Translations under genes and position numbers: made by a program
The notes under the pieces: generated by a model
Told to the model about the DNA's origin: nothing
The model's input: the letters and a program-made list of their open reading frames with translations, nothing else
The model's database searches: none
NCBI GenBank assembly: GCA_011319805.1
Contig: SJRY01000111.1
Location: 124,001-188,000 of the forward strand
Length of the DNA: 64,000 nt
Direction: 5' to 3'
DNA from: Macrocybe gigantea
Lineage: Eukaryota > Basidiomycota > Agaricomycetes > Agaricales > Callistosporiaceae
Part shown: positions 25,023-35,879 of the stretch, one piece after another
Position numbering within the stretch: position 1 is the first letter of the stretch
How the letters are laid out: every line of letters starts with the position of its first letter

Positions 25023-26652
25023 TCACGCAAAGACACCAAGGCGAGGATCAATCTCAGCAGGATCGTTCAGCTGCAGACAGAAAATGTCATCGATGCGACC
25101 TCGCAGAACACGACATCTGTCTCACCCTCAGGTTCATGTTGAGGGAACCGATCGCCTTGATCTCGCTCTCTTCCAGGTCAAAAGAATCGCTTTGCAGGTT
25201 CTCGACAAGACGCTGAATGTCATTGCTCTTTGGGATGACTGCGATTCCCCTCTGGGTTGCCCATCGGAGCAAGACTTGCGCAGCGGCTGCGGCAGGTCAT
25301 TGTCAAATTCGATCCATCGAGTGACTCAGCAACCACGCACTCTTTTGATACTTTTGGGCGATCGATGTCACCGTCGAGTGGCCCATTAAGCTCGGCACAC
25401 CTTTGTCCATGTTCAATTCAACGTAGCCCTATAACAGCGACTTCACACTTGTGCTTTGCCTGAGCAAGTTTGAAGCTATTACCTGGGGACCGAAAGAAGA
25501 ATAGGCTGTGAGTGCAATGCCCAGCTCCTTCGCCAGAGCCACTAACGCCTCCTGAGTCAAGTACGGGTGGAGCTCCACCTGGAGAACTTGAGGTTCAATA
25601 CGAGCATATCGCAACACGTCCAGGATCAAAGATCCTTGGCAATTGCTGCGCGAATGATCTGTCAGCCATCGATCGTTCATCCTACGTTGCGGAAAAAAAA
25701 AATAATAAACCTCAGTCCAATGTTCTTGGCCACTCCTTCATCGACGAGCTCTTCCATGGCCGTCCACGTCTCTTGCATGGGAGTGTTTTCTGCCGTCGAC
25801 CATCAGTCAAGTACATCAGTTGCACGTCCTTACAACACTAACGCAGATGGACTTTTCCATCATCACCGAACCATTCAGGGGGGAAACGGTGAGCGGGATC
25901 GACGTATTTGAGAGCGATCGGGAAGTGCACAAGGAACAAGTCGAAATACTCTAGACCCCAGAGATTGAGCTGATACTTGGCCAAGGCTTTAACCTTTTGA
26001 GTTTCCGGGTCAAGCAACTTATCCCACAAAAGAAGATTCGAGTGACGTACGTGATCGTGAGCGTGGAAAGTGTTCCACAGCTGCGATTTTCATCAGGACT
26101 TCGGATCCGTGAAGCAAACGGTCAGAGCCTACCTTTGACGTAATGACTGGGACAGTCTCTGTTCTTCAGATGACGAACGAGATGAGATATAACCAAACTT
26201 ACAAAGGTCTTCTCTCTTCACGAGTCCATCCTTGATGGCCCTTCGGATGCCTTCTCCTGCTTGCTTCTCGTTTCCGTAGTCGCCAGCACCATCGAAGAGA
26301 CGGTACCCAGCCTTGACGGCTTCATAGACGGTCTGATTATTGTTGACGATGAGCAGATATCGGTTATCCGTGGCAGACTGGATCTTACATCTGCACAGCT
26401 GCTTTTGGTAACCTGCAGGCACGACCGTCAGCTCGTGTTTCCTCAATGATACCTGTTATATGATAATCGAGATGATCACCTTCCAAAGGCCGAAACTGTG
26501 CGACAGTTATTCTGTAACACGTCCTGGCCAATACATGGGAGTACTTACCCGACCAATGGCATCTGGCGACAGATCTGTGAACACGGTGCAGGAGATTATC
26601 ATTCTTTTAGACTGACCTTTGCTCCTGTGTGCTTGAGTACAACGGAAGCCAT
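25023..26652 (-). CDS. Aldo/keto reductase, xylose-reductase type
   Basis: An NAD(P)H-dependent aldehyde/ketone reductase, cytosolic. Signatures: [20 protein letters not shown] with the catalytic Asp and Tyr, [17 protein letters not shown] with the catalytic His, and IAVIPKSN (cofactor loop) near the end. The last intron splices NMNLR to [15 protein letters not shown] with the stop at 25023-25025. The first exon starts [12 protein letters not shown] at 26652. The gene is broken by at least seven short introns, some with very small exons between. Overall pattern is closest to fungal D-xylose/L-arabinose reductases, but the substrate cannot be fixed from sequence alone. It is divergent from the next gene with 174 bases between starts. 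Confidence 0.85.
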
Positions 26653-26826
26653 TCTTCTCTGATAGGTATGCTGGTGGATAGAAGACGGGGAGATACAGCG
26701 AGATTTTCCAGGCGTTAGCTTTTTAAAGCATCTGTTGCACTTATCGCTCGGACCGTCGACGCCGCTGCCGATTGCGTCACATGGTTTGTCACGTCACATG
26801 TTTCCTGCTGCCATTTTCCCGCTTTG
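26653..26826. promoter_or_regulatory. Divergent promoter aldo/keto reductase / ketopantoate-reductase-like
   Basis: 174 bases between opposite starts. It contains CACATG/TCACG repeats (GTCACATGG, GTCACGTCACATG, 26776-26800) of the kind bound by bHLH factors, and TTTTTAAAGC near 26720. Confidence 0.45.
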
Positions 26827-28028
26827 ATGCGCTTTCATCTCGTCGGCCTCAACACGACGGGCGTTCTGCTCTCCTACCACCTCCGACGCATCCTCCCTGT
26901 CGAGCACACCGTCGCCCATATCTATAGCACACGAAGACAAGCCGAGGACGCCCTCACTATCGGTTCAATTCATGTCGAACGCGATGGATTGGTCGACCCC
27001 GTCAGAGACTTCGATGTCGAGACGTTCCGCTCACCGCTTCTCACTGCGAAACGGAGTAGGGACACCGAAGGATCTTCAAGTTCTTCTCAAATCGAGTCGC
27101 TCTTTGTAACGGCCAATGCGCATCATACTCTCCCCATTATGCGCGCCTTACTTCCTCGCTTGTCGCCCGACTGCACCATCGTGCTCTTGCAGAGCGGCCT
27201 GGGCGTATACGAGCGACTTATCCAGAACGTCTTTCGGAACCCAATGACACGCCCACACTTTATTCTGGCCTCCAGCTCACACAGTGCATTCACCACCAAA
27301 ACGTTGAAGGTTGTCCACTCCCGCGTCGGCGAACTCGAGTTTGGCATAGTCCCGGACCCTGCAGGACGAAACTTCGAAGCTGGATTCACCGACGAATCTG
27401 TTCCAAAGATGGAAAGAGTGCCACGTCTCAGCGACATTTCAGGGCCTTGGAGCAGTTCCTCGTCAAGGGGCTACGAAAGCTTGAAACGGACCGTTGCTGC
27501 GCTGATGCTCATGCAACCTTTGAACGTCAGTTGGAAACCAATAGCAGACGTGCAGACCATTCTTCGGCGTAAATTGGTGGTCGATGCCGTGGTTCAACCC
27601 TTGGCAGCTCTGATGGGCTGCCGTAACGGGGAGCTGTTCGAGGCGCCAGAGACTCACCCTCTCAAGCGCAGAATCTGCAAAGAAGCAGAAATCGCATTCA
27701 TTGCACAGCACATGCAGGAGAATGACGACTGGCAAGAATCCACGCAAGGAAAACGCTTCGATTTCTCCGATGAGCCACCCAACTATTTCCCTCTAGCTTT
27801 GCAATCAGAAATGCTGGAGGAGGCGTCGCGAAACACGTGGAGGAGACAAAAACTTACATTTCTCCCATGTTGACCGACATACGCCGAGGCGCACACACTG
27901 AAGTCGATTTCCTCAATGGTTATCTCGTCGGCCTTGGTAGCGTGTACGGCGTCCACACTCCTTTAAACCTTACTCTGGTTCAACTTGTCAAAATGAGAGG
28001 GTCAATTCCTTTGGATCAGATGCTGTGA
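26827..28028 (+). CDS. Ketopantoate reductase (ApbA/PanE)-like protein
   Basis: A fungal relative of 2-dehydropantoate 2-reductase (pantothenate synthesis). The N-terminal Rossmann region (MRFHLVGLNTTGVLLSYHL) has GLNTTG where the family usually has GxGxxG, so cofactor binding may be altered. The C-terminal helical domain is typical (RRKLVVDAVVQPLAALMG, then SPMLTDIRRGAHTEVDFLNG). These two parts are in different frames unless one G is added near 27837, giving RNTVEETKTYISPM. The gene has no intron. Some fungal members of this family have roles outside CoA synthesis, so the enzyme assignment is provisional. Confidence 0.7.
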
Positions 28029-28803
28029 GACGAATCGAGCTAGGTGCGTCCAATACTTTTACATGTTGTGTTGAGAATTGACATTGTGTAACTTCGCGGC
28101 AAAGTGATCCTTGCCTTTGGGCAACTATCCCGTCCTTCGCGGCCCGGATAACACCGACGCGCTTAGTTCAGTTCCCGATTCGCTGCAGGTAACTCGGAGC
28201 TGCTATGCGTCAATCCCAGCAGAAGATATGTCAATGTGGTGATAACATGTGACACATCCAACCGATTTCGCTTCGCGAGATGTACGCTTTGTCGTGCTGT
28301 CCAGCTACCCTCATACCGATTTATCGCCCCGTGTATATCACTCACCTCCACCGAGTATTTGGAATAACATTCGATCTTCGATTCAGACGTGCGATTCCGA
28401 GGAATATTGGCGATTTTTCTCCGTCCACACATCCGGAACAATTGTTTGTCCTAGACACGGCGTTAAAGGCGACGTATCAGCCCCACGTCTCTAAATCGTC
28501 AATCACTGTTGCACCCATCACTGTTTTCCACTGATATGCCTGATGCCCATATGTTGAAGTTGCTGAAAGTTGCCGATGATGGGAATCGTTGTCAGGTTCA
28601 TGTTCTTGCCGCCAGCTGTCGAGCGTGCATCGAAACCTGTAAGTGACACAACGACAGCAGAAAATGGCATTTTAAGCATAAGCAATGGTTACATGCAGAT
28701 GGAGAGTGAAAAAAGTCCAGGGCAAAGTTATACAAGTGTAAACTATACATAAATATCTAAAAATCCCAATGCAGGTGCAACTACTACAAGAGTCTTCTTT
28801 AGG
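28029..28803. other. Intergenic stretch without recognisable gene
   Basis: Between two convergent genes. Only short chance frames; nothing recognised. Confidence 0.5.
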
Positions 28804-30704
28804 TCAAAGCCCCGTTGGCGCCCATGCTCTTTTCCTTTGTGTGCGTTTTCGGTGATTGTCAGCATCGGGTGACCCCCATTTGACGAGCCGGACGGGGCCG
28901 TCTTTCCACGACTGCACGCGTCGGCGGGCTAAAGTTGACATCGTTGATCGGTCCGTTCCGACGAAGCCGACACCTAGGGATTGAATGGCTGCATCAATCA
29001 AAACAGGGTACCTGCAACAGGTGGAACGGTCTGGTGAGAAGAAAAGAGAAAGACAGACCCAAGTCAGGTCGGGATTTAGATGACGCACCAAGGGCCTAAC
29101 AGATCGGCTGTCTGAGAGTGGTCGACGCCGTACCAGCCTTGCGCGGTGACGCTGTCCCACCACGTCTGGTTTCTCTCATCGCTTGTCATGATAACATGAT
29201 CCACCTTGATGCCCTTACGTTCCAGAAGCTCAGCTTTAACTTCTTCCACACGCCGTGCGATGACGGGTATCGGCGCGAAACACCCTTCAGTACTCTCGCC
29301 GCAAAAGACCTTAAAGTCTCCGTGGCGGATGTGAATCGCAATCCACTTGCAACGTAAATTGAGAAATAGAGCACTGGTAATACGAGTGACATACTGGTGG
29401 CGTGGCTTGATCGTCTGCATATCCGATGGCACGTCGAATATACTGTTCAGCGAGACGTTCTAGGGTCGGGGTCCAATGCATATGTCGACCAACGAATCGC
29501 CACGCGGGACTGTAATCATATTCGAATTCGTTCGGCTGACGGCATTGAGATCAAGTATTGCTATCTCATGAGTTGAGCAAACAAAGGAGCACGAACCTGG
29601 TTGGCACACACGAAGTACAGATAGTCGTAGCATAGCATGTGCTCATCGGGTGGAAGCGAAACGTGATGGAGCGGAGATTCAAGAGGTGGTACGAGGTTCG
29701 CTTGTCGCGTTTCGGGGAAAGCTAGGGATGCCAGAGCCCAAAAGCTGCTGAAGAGGTCGTGCTCAAAGTTGGGTATAACCTTGATCCAGGTCGGCGCCTT
29801 GGTATATGAGATATCTGTCAGATGAAATAAGAATATTTATATTTTCAGGCAAAAGGTTTGAGACGTACCTAGTTTAAGATGTTCCGGGACTTGACTTCTT
29901 CGTGGATAAGTATCATGTTTTTGGACGGCTTCCCAAGTATTCCAGCACCCAATTTCATCGATAACATCGCTTTTTTTGTCCTTAACTTCATTCCACTCCA
30001 AAACGGGTATTCTGAGAGCATCTCTAAGCCTGGGCACATCGAAAACGTCGCCGAAGTCGATGGGCGGAACAGCGCCGCCGATGTGCGAAGGAGTGAACAT
30101 GGGAAGAACGGGAATCCTTTCGGTATCATCGCCAGGTAAATTAAGTTTATCTGGATGTAATGCGTGAATCGTACGGTAAGTTCGTGGCGTAAGAACTGAG
30201 TTTACGAACGTATGTCATTACGTCGTTGGCTGAAGGAAGGCAATGAGAAAAATACAACGATTGATGTTTTGATCACGTACTCCAGCCTGCTGATACCCAT
30301 GAGGTGAGGTATTTGTGCGTTGGTCGCAAATTGTCTGGAAGGAAATGAGTACGCTGTGCCGCGATGTTGTCGTGGACCGACCTCTGAAACTGGCGGTCGG
30401 GGCTCCCATTAGATTGGCCTCGGGACCGTAAGAATTGAGGCGATGTGACGTCGCATTAAGCAAGTTGCGGAACCGTGTTCTCCCATGATAGAGGAGGAGT
30501 CGCGCTGCGTCCAAAAGGTGAATACGAGATGCCGAGGAACGAAAAGATGGCGAGGGCTGCTCCGGATGCAATGAAGAGGCGGCGCTTAGGCAGCGACGGG
30601 GCATTTTCGGGGAGCCAGGACGAGGGCGAGGCACGGGGTGAAGACAGCAGGTTCTCCTCAGAGCTGCGAGGGGACATGAGTGGAGGAGGAAGAGGATGAG
30701 GCAT
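28804..30704 (-). CDS. O-fucosyltransferase-like type II membrane protein
   Basis: A probable Golgi/ER lumenal glycosyltransferase using GDP-fucose. A cytosolic N-terminus leads into one transmembrane segment (RLFIASGAALAIFSFLGISY), then the lumenal domain (MFTPSHIGGAVPPIDFGDVF, WIAIHIRHGDFKVFCGES, VDHVIMTSDERNQTWWDSV) and an end with VGFVGTDRSTMSTLARRRV, which is the O-fucosyltransferase signature arrangement (HxRxGD-like and SxxSN/DRxTxS-like motifs). The gene has several short introns. Around 30440 the frame of WENTVPQ and that of LLNATSHRLNSYGP differ in a way one added base cannot repair, so the model is unsure there. The ATG at 30704 was chosen over 30677. It is divergent from a GDP-fucose-type transporter. 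Confidence 0.7.
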
Positions 30705-30846
30705 TAGGAGGAGGGCAAGTTGCCGGGTTGGTTGCGGGCCGATCGGATCTGGGGCAGGCACTCGTGTTTTGATCGAGATCGAAAGAAAGTCTTTATAAAA
30801 ACCCAGAGCTGCTCATTCCGCTCTTCTGCCTCGCCCATCCTTCATC
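30705..30846. promoter_or_regulatory. Divergent promoter fucosyltransferase-like / transporter
   Basis: 142 bases between opposite start codons, with CTTTATAAAAAC at 30791-30802, a TATA-like site about 50 bases upstream of the transporter ATG. A shared promoter would let both genes be expressed together. Confidence 0.5.
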
Positions 30847-32254
30847 ATGTTTACCCCTAGTAAGATGTCCCTTCAGGTGGCTGCTGTAGTCGCATTTTAC
30901 ATGTCGGCAGCACTCGTCGTACGTTATCCTCCCTCTATCTTCTACCATGTGTTCACTAGTCGAATAATCAACGCTTATTAGATGGTCTTCGTGTGCGTTC
31001 CTCCTCATCGCTTTTATTCGCGTTTCGCCCCTAATCATTCGCGCTTTCCAGGAATAAAGCCGTACTTAATAATGCACCCGACCTTCCTTTGCTTTTCCTC
31101 ATGTTTCAGCTCATAATCGCGGTTATTCTTCTGCATGTTTCCTCCGCCATAACGAAGAAAGTAGAGATACCAAAATTCGACCTCCACGTCGCCAGAAAGC
31201 TCGTGCCGGTAGTCCTTGTCAACATTGTAGGCCTTGTCTTTAACACGCTCTGTCTGAGAGATGTAGAGGCGTCCTTCTTCCAGGTACCATCTATTAGCCT
31301 CACTTACGCCGCAATCATTTCTCACTGCGACTCTGACAGATCGCCAGAGGACTTGTGCTTCCCCTAACAATACTCGTGTCCTCCATCCACACTCGCACTA
31401 CTCCTTCAGTCAAGGTGCTTCTGGCGGCTGCTACCGTGACTATCGGATTTTTCGTTGGCGTTACACCCACATCGTCGCTGCCAAAGTCATCGACGCCTTC
31501 TCTACTTTCGTTGGTGTACGGTGTCCTCTCGTCTCTCTTCATCGCCTTCCATGCTGTCTTGATCAAAAGTTCATTACCACACTGCGACAACTCCACCATC
31601 CAGTTGGCCTGGTGGACTAATTTTGGTTCCGCCATTTTCTTTTCCCTGCTCTCGTCCTGCATGGCGAGGTAGCCGTGTTCATATCGCATCTTTCTGATCA
31701 GGAATGGAACGGAACCGTCTTCCTATGGGGAAGCCTTGTTACGGGATGTTTTGGTTTCCTGCTCTGCATCGCAGGCTTACTGAGCATCAAGGTGACGAGC
31801 CCGATCACGCACATGTTCTCAGGTGTTCGTATCCTTTTGACAATACTTTGGCTGTCATGCCACTAACCGTTCTTCAGGCCGCCCGCTCAGTGCTACAAAC
31901 TCTCTTGGGCGTCTTGCTCTTCAAGGATCTTCTCACTGTGTTAGTTCAAAGCGGTTTTTCTTTCTGAGTTAGTCTCTGAACGTCATTTTCAGAAATCGTG
32001 GTCTATCTATCGCTGTCATTCTCGGCGGAACGATGTAAGCATGCTCGAATCTGATAAATGCCAAGATCGCCAAATTTTATTCCAGGTATTACACTTGGGT
32101 GAAGTCGATAGAAACTGCGGCTTCGCAATCGTCGCAAGCAGCAAGGCGAGGTGATATTGAATCCGCCGACGAGGAACGAGTACCTCTGCAGACAAAGACG
32201 GAGGTTGTTTTCGATGTAGGTGATGTCGAAGTAAAGCGAGAGGGAGAACAATAG
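30847..32254 (+). CDS. Nucleotide-sugar transporter, GDP-fucose transporter type
   Basis: A ten-helix drug/metabolite-superfamily protein of the SLC35C/TPT branch, probably carrying GDP-fucose into the Golgi in exchange for GMP. Membrane segments are evident (SLQVAAVVAFYMSAALV, LLFLMFQLIIAVILLHV, VLVNIVGLVFNTLCL, VLLAAATVTIGFFVGV, GCFGFLLCIAGLLSI, LSIAVILGGTMYYTWV). The block FFQIARGLVLPLTILVS, which is characteristic of this branch, is restored when the intron from GTACCA ends at the CAG before ATCGCC, so no frameshift is needed. The cytosolic tail is acidic and ends KREGEQ. Specificity for fucose rather than another GDP-sugar is inferred partly from the neighbouring fucosyltransferase-like gene. 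Confidence 0.75.
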
Positions 32255-33102
32255 TATGCATCATCTCGGAATTGGACATTTCTAGTACTGTTTTCGTTGT
32301 CTAGGACTTGCAGCATTGCATCTATATCCACTATATCCAGTTGTAAACGTAGATTTTAACCCACAATTACATATACATTGCTTCATGTAAATTACGATTC
32401 GGGTTGCTGCGTAGTGCCGATATTGCACATGCATACTCTACTGACGTGTTCGAGAGCGCAAGAATGCACGTACCTCTCTACGTACATCATGCGTAGAGGC
32501 AAGGGGCCGTCCAGGAACGGTGAAAGGAATCCTGTCATAATCATTGGCAGCTGTTCGGGCATCTTTGCCCTTGTGGGCGAAATAGAACCGTAAATCTCCT
32601 ATCTTGCTAAAAAAAAAAAAAAGATTATCGTCATCTTCCTCTACTGTGCTTTAGGGGGGCCGTGAAGGTGGATCCCACTAGGTTGAGGCAATTGCGCTTG
32701 ATCAGGATTTCGTCCAAAGGTCACCTAGCGAACGCTGAACAAGATTCATACTTCGCGGCGCTTCCCCTATCGTTTATCTCCCCTTTCATCCTAATGCGAC
32801 TGCCCTTGTCCGTAAAAATGATCATCACGCCCCCACCGTCAACGACACGAATAGGCCTGATTTTCTTTCTTTTTCTATTCAATCAATCATATTTGACCAA
32901 TCTTATGGCCGACCGGACTTGGAGTGGACATCAAGAAGGTGCGGCGGAATTTGAAGTCCTGAAGATGCCGAGGGGTCCAGCCAAACCTCCTTGTTCGAAC
33001 ACCTATTTTTGATTCCGATCGAACACCCATCGACCGTCCTATATATCCCCAGAAATCCAATATGGTCCTCCTTTACAACCCATACCCTGCAACAGTTCCG
33101 CC
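32255..33102. other. Intergenic stretch without recognisable gene
   Basis: Holds the transporter 3' flank, an A13 run near 32609, and the acyltransferase promoter. CTATATATC at 33040-33048 lies 55 bases before the acyltransferase start and is a plausible TATA box. Confidence 0.5.
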
Positions 33103-34975
33103 ATGACAATCTCAGTGAAGGCAGCTGGCGCCCTAGGCAACTCCAATACCCAAAACGGTCATACTCATCCGAGATACGAGCGTAAACTGGGTGACACCGA
33201 AGCCTCGTATTACCTCCCTTCACGGGAGAGCGGCGTGAACGATATGTACGCTCGATTCGTTCGCAACTGCTCGTGCTTTTATTCATCATTCCGTTACAGG
33301 TATCTTCACTTAGGAGGACGTGCTGCTTCTCCCAAATTGGTGGCTCGCGAGCGCGTCCTTCTGGTATGGGCAATTCTGCGAGTGCGTCATCCCTTGCTGG
33401 CATCGAAAGTCGAAATGCACGACTACGATGATGTCAAATTTGTGTATGTTATACAATCACATGTCTTTTCTGCATATTCACATTGCTATTCAGATATACA
33501 CGCCTGCTGCTCCACAGCGTGCCTTGGACAATGCAAACGATAATCTCGAATTTCGCTCACAGGCGAAAGACGGTCTGTTACTTTTCCTCGCTGCCTGCTT
33601 GCACGTCTTATTTGAATATTATAGAATTGATTGACTCATATCTCAATGGCCCTAGAACGCTTTCAAATGACCGTCTGTCATATCTCATTGTTTCCTTAGA
33701 CCAAACGCGGGTCGCTGATCCAGAGCACGTCGAGTTCGATATCTTGATGTGTGCAACCCATTTTCTGGGCGACGGCATGGCGCTTCATCAGTTCGCCAAC
33801 GATTTCTTTAGTCTCCTCGCCAGCTTGCATTCTTTAGATGAGTTGTCCGACCTTCTCGCCAATGAATGGAGCGTGCGTTGTTCCAAGAAATGTAATCCAG
33901 CAGTGTGTATCTATGCCTTGTCTCTCTTTTTTTTTGCATGCTGAAGTTTGTCCGTCAGACTTCTGCTCTGCCATCCGCCTTTGAAGACAGACTCCCTCTA
34001 AGCCTCAGCAAATTCAGAAGCGCCGCTGCCCGCGTCGATTTTAAGAAGAGCGAGGAAAAGTTTATCGTCAGTAGTCCGGTTTCTTAGGACAACCTGTCTT
34101 AACGCTCACCCACATAAATAGGGAGGCCACATCTTCCCGCGCAAGTCGGGGCAGATACGACATACTGTTGTCCCCACGGTGTCTTATGACTTGGATCAAA
34201 CGAAGAAGCTCCTCAGAAAGTGCAAGGAACATGGCGTTTCGATTTCCAGTGTCCTTTCGCTCTCTGTAACATCGCCTGGCTCAAAGTCATAGGCAAGGAT
34301 CCTGAGATGCCAACGTGAGTTTCGCACATTTGCCGGTTTTGCTCGTATTCTTATTTTCAATTGTTCAGCATGATGTATTCAGCTTTGAATTTGAGGCCTT
34401 ACCTGACAAAGAGCCCTGCGACGAATGATTCTTACTGGTTTCTTGCTATTGGTTATTTCAACGTTGTCCTTCCGGGATTCCTTCCTCCTCTGGCGATATG
34501 GCTTCAACGTTTTGGTACAGAGCTAAAGTTGCAAAGAATCAAAGTTCGTCGCGGCTAAACACCCCTAACTGTGTCGAGAACCCGAGAAATGGCGCGTGAA
34601 CGCGTCAAGCGGGCGCGCGTCTGGGCGAAAGAAGATGACGAGAAGGCAAATGGGACTTGGAAGCCCTCCATCAAACCCACGATTTCCAATAGCTCAGCAA
34701 CGCCACAAAAGGCGCCTTCAAATGCACTCATTGGCTTATCGCTACTGGGTAATCTAGACGCAATATACAAGCACTCTTCATTCCCGGATGTTCGGCTCCA
34801 CACTTTGACGACTGGTTCTAGACAGCGACCAGGAGGAATGCTTTTATTCGGATATACTTTCGCCGGCAAGATGTGGCTAAGCCTTGGATATGATGAAAAC
34901 GGATTTGATAAGGATATTGTCGATAGATTTTGGCACACATCCTTGGATCTTGTGAAGCAATTTCTGCTGGACTAG
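33103..34975 (+). CDS. Acyltransferase of the CAT/condensation-domain fold
   Basis: The motif ATHFLGDGMALHQF contains the HxxxDG catalytic pattern of chloramphenicol-acetyltransferase-like, BAHD and non-ribosomal condensation enzymes; as a stand-alone protein of about 500 residues it probably acylates a small alcohol or amine. Other family-like blocks are RERVLLVWAILRVRHPLLAS near the N-terminus and SALNLRPYLTKSP and the end LWLSLGYDENGFDKDIVDRFW in the C-terminal subdomain. One G is needed near 34259 to join SSVLS to ALCNIAWLKV. Introns occur near 33444-33495, 33582-33627, 33884-33955, 34073-34122 and 34316-34368. Substrate unknown; no biosynthetic neighbours are seen. Confidence 0.7.
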
Positions 34976-35879
34976 ATATACTTATCAGGGAGAATGAGTC
35001 GGTTGACATTTCTTTGTATATATTTACAGATCCTTGCTTCCAGTTGCATTAATCTACACTATTGTATCGGTTCATCATGATTGTAATCAAGTCGTCCATA
35101 GCAGGATGCCAGTGTCCCGCGCCCGGGGGACTGAGAATGATACAATATTTAGGCGCTGAATATGGGATTCCTCTATGGTCTGGAATGTTCGAGTCCAGTT
35201 CGATGGGAAAATGGGCGACTATGTGTGGCAGAACGTGCTCAATATGCATATTAACACTGAACTATGAGATGAACTTGCCTCGAATTACGAGTCCGACGCC
35301 AAGTCATAGTTAAGATCGCGCTCTCCAGCCCACAGAAGATTATTAAGGCCTTGAAGAAGAACAAAGAAGTCAGAGACGTCGTGTTCAGCAGCGCGAAATT
35401 ACACACTTCTCTGCGCATCCCGATGAGGTTTTTCAAGTTAAGTGCTAGTGAGGGATTCATTTTGTTTCGGATTGGGGAAAGAACGGCACCGAAAGGCAGG
35501 TTATATACCGTCGACCGCCCGCATCGTACGTCATACGACAGACGGCAATAGGTGACGCTGGACGAAGGGCGCGACGGTCGCGATCGGCGGCCAGACAGAG
35601 AAAATCATAGCCCGACAGTTCAAGAGCAGTCGAGAACAGGTTGTACCGCAATTTGGATGATATCTGGACTTGGATGAGCGTTAGAGGTTTTGACCAAAAC
35701 AGGCACTCCTGCAGCACGTGCCCGCCAAGTTCCCTCGTTCATAATGGACTCGACCTCCCCAGACCGACAGCCGTTCCGGTTCGATATCAGCAAGTCCACG
35801 AGTTCTACGCCGCTCTCGAATGTTCAGGCGAGTCTACAATACAGGCAATTATATTAGTTATCAAACGTACAGTATCACA
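34976..35879. other. Stretch between acyltransferase and TBC gene with weak coding signs
   Basis: On the minus strand two segments look protein-like (35640-35835: VESIMNEGTWRARAAGVPV; 35070-35250: HIVAHFPIELDSNIPDHRG and SPPGAGHWHPAMDD), and TATATAACCTG at 35499-35509 could be a TATA box for a start at 35460. The pieces do not join into one convincing gene. They may be a decayed gene, a gene with assembly indels, or chance. Confidence 0.3.

Noticed and set aside
31285..31345. Frameshift in the nucleotide-sugar transporter
   Set aside because: Using the CAG before ATCGCC as the intron end gives the conserved QIARGLVLPL block in frame.
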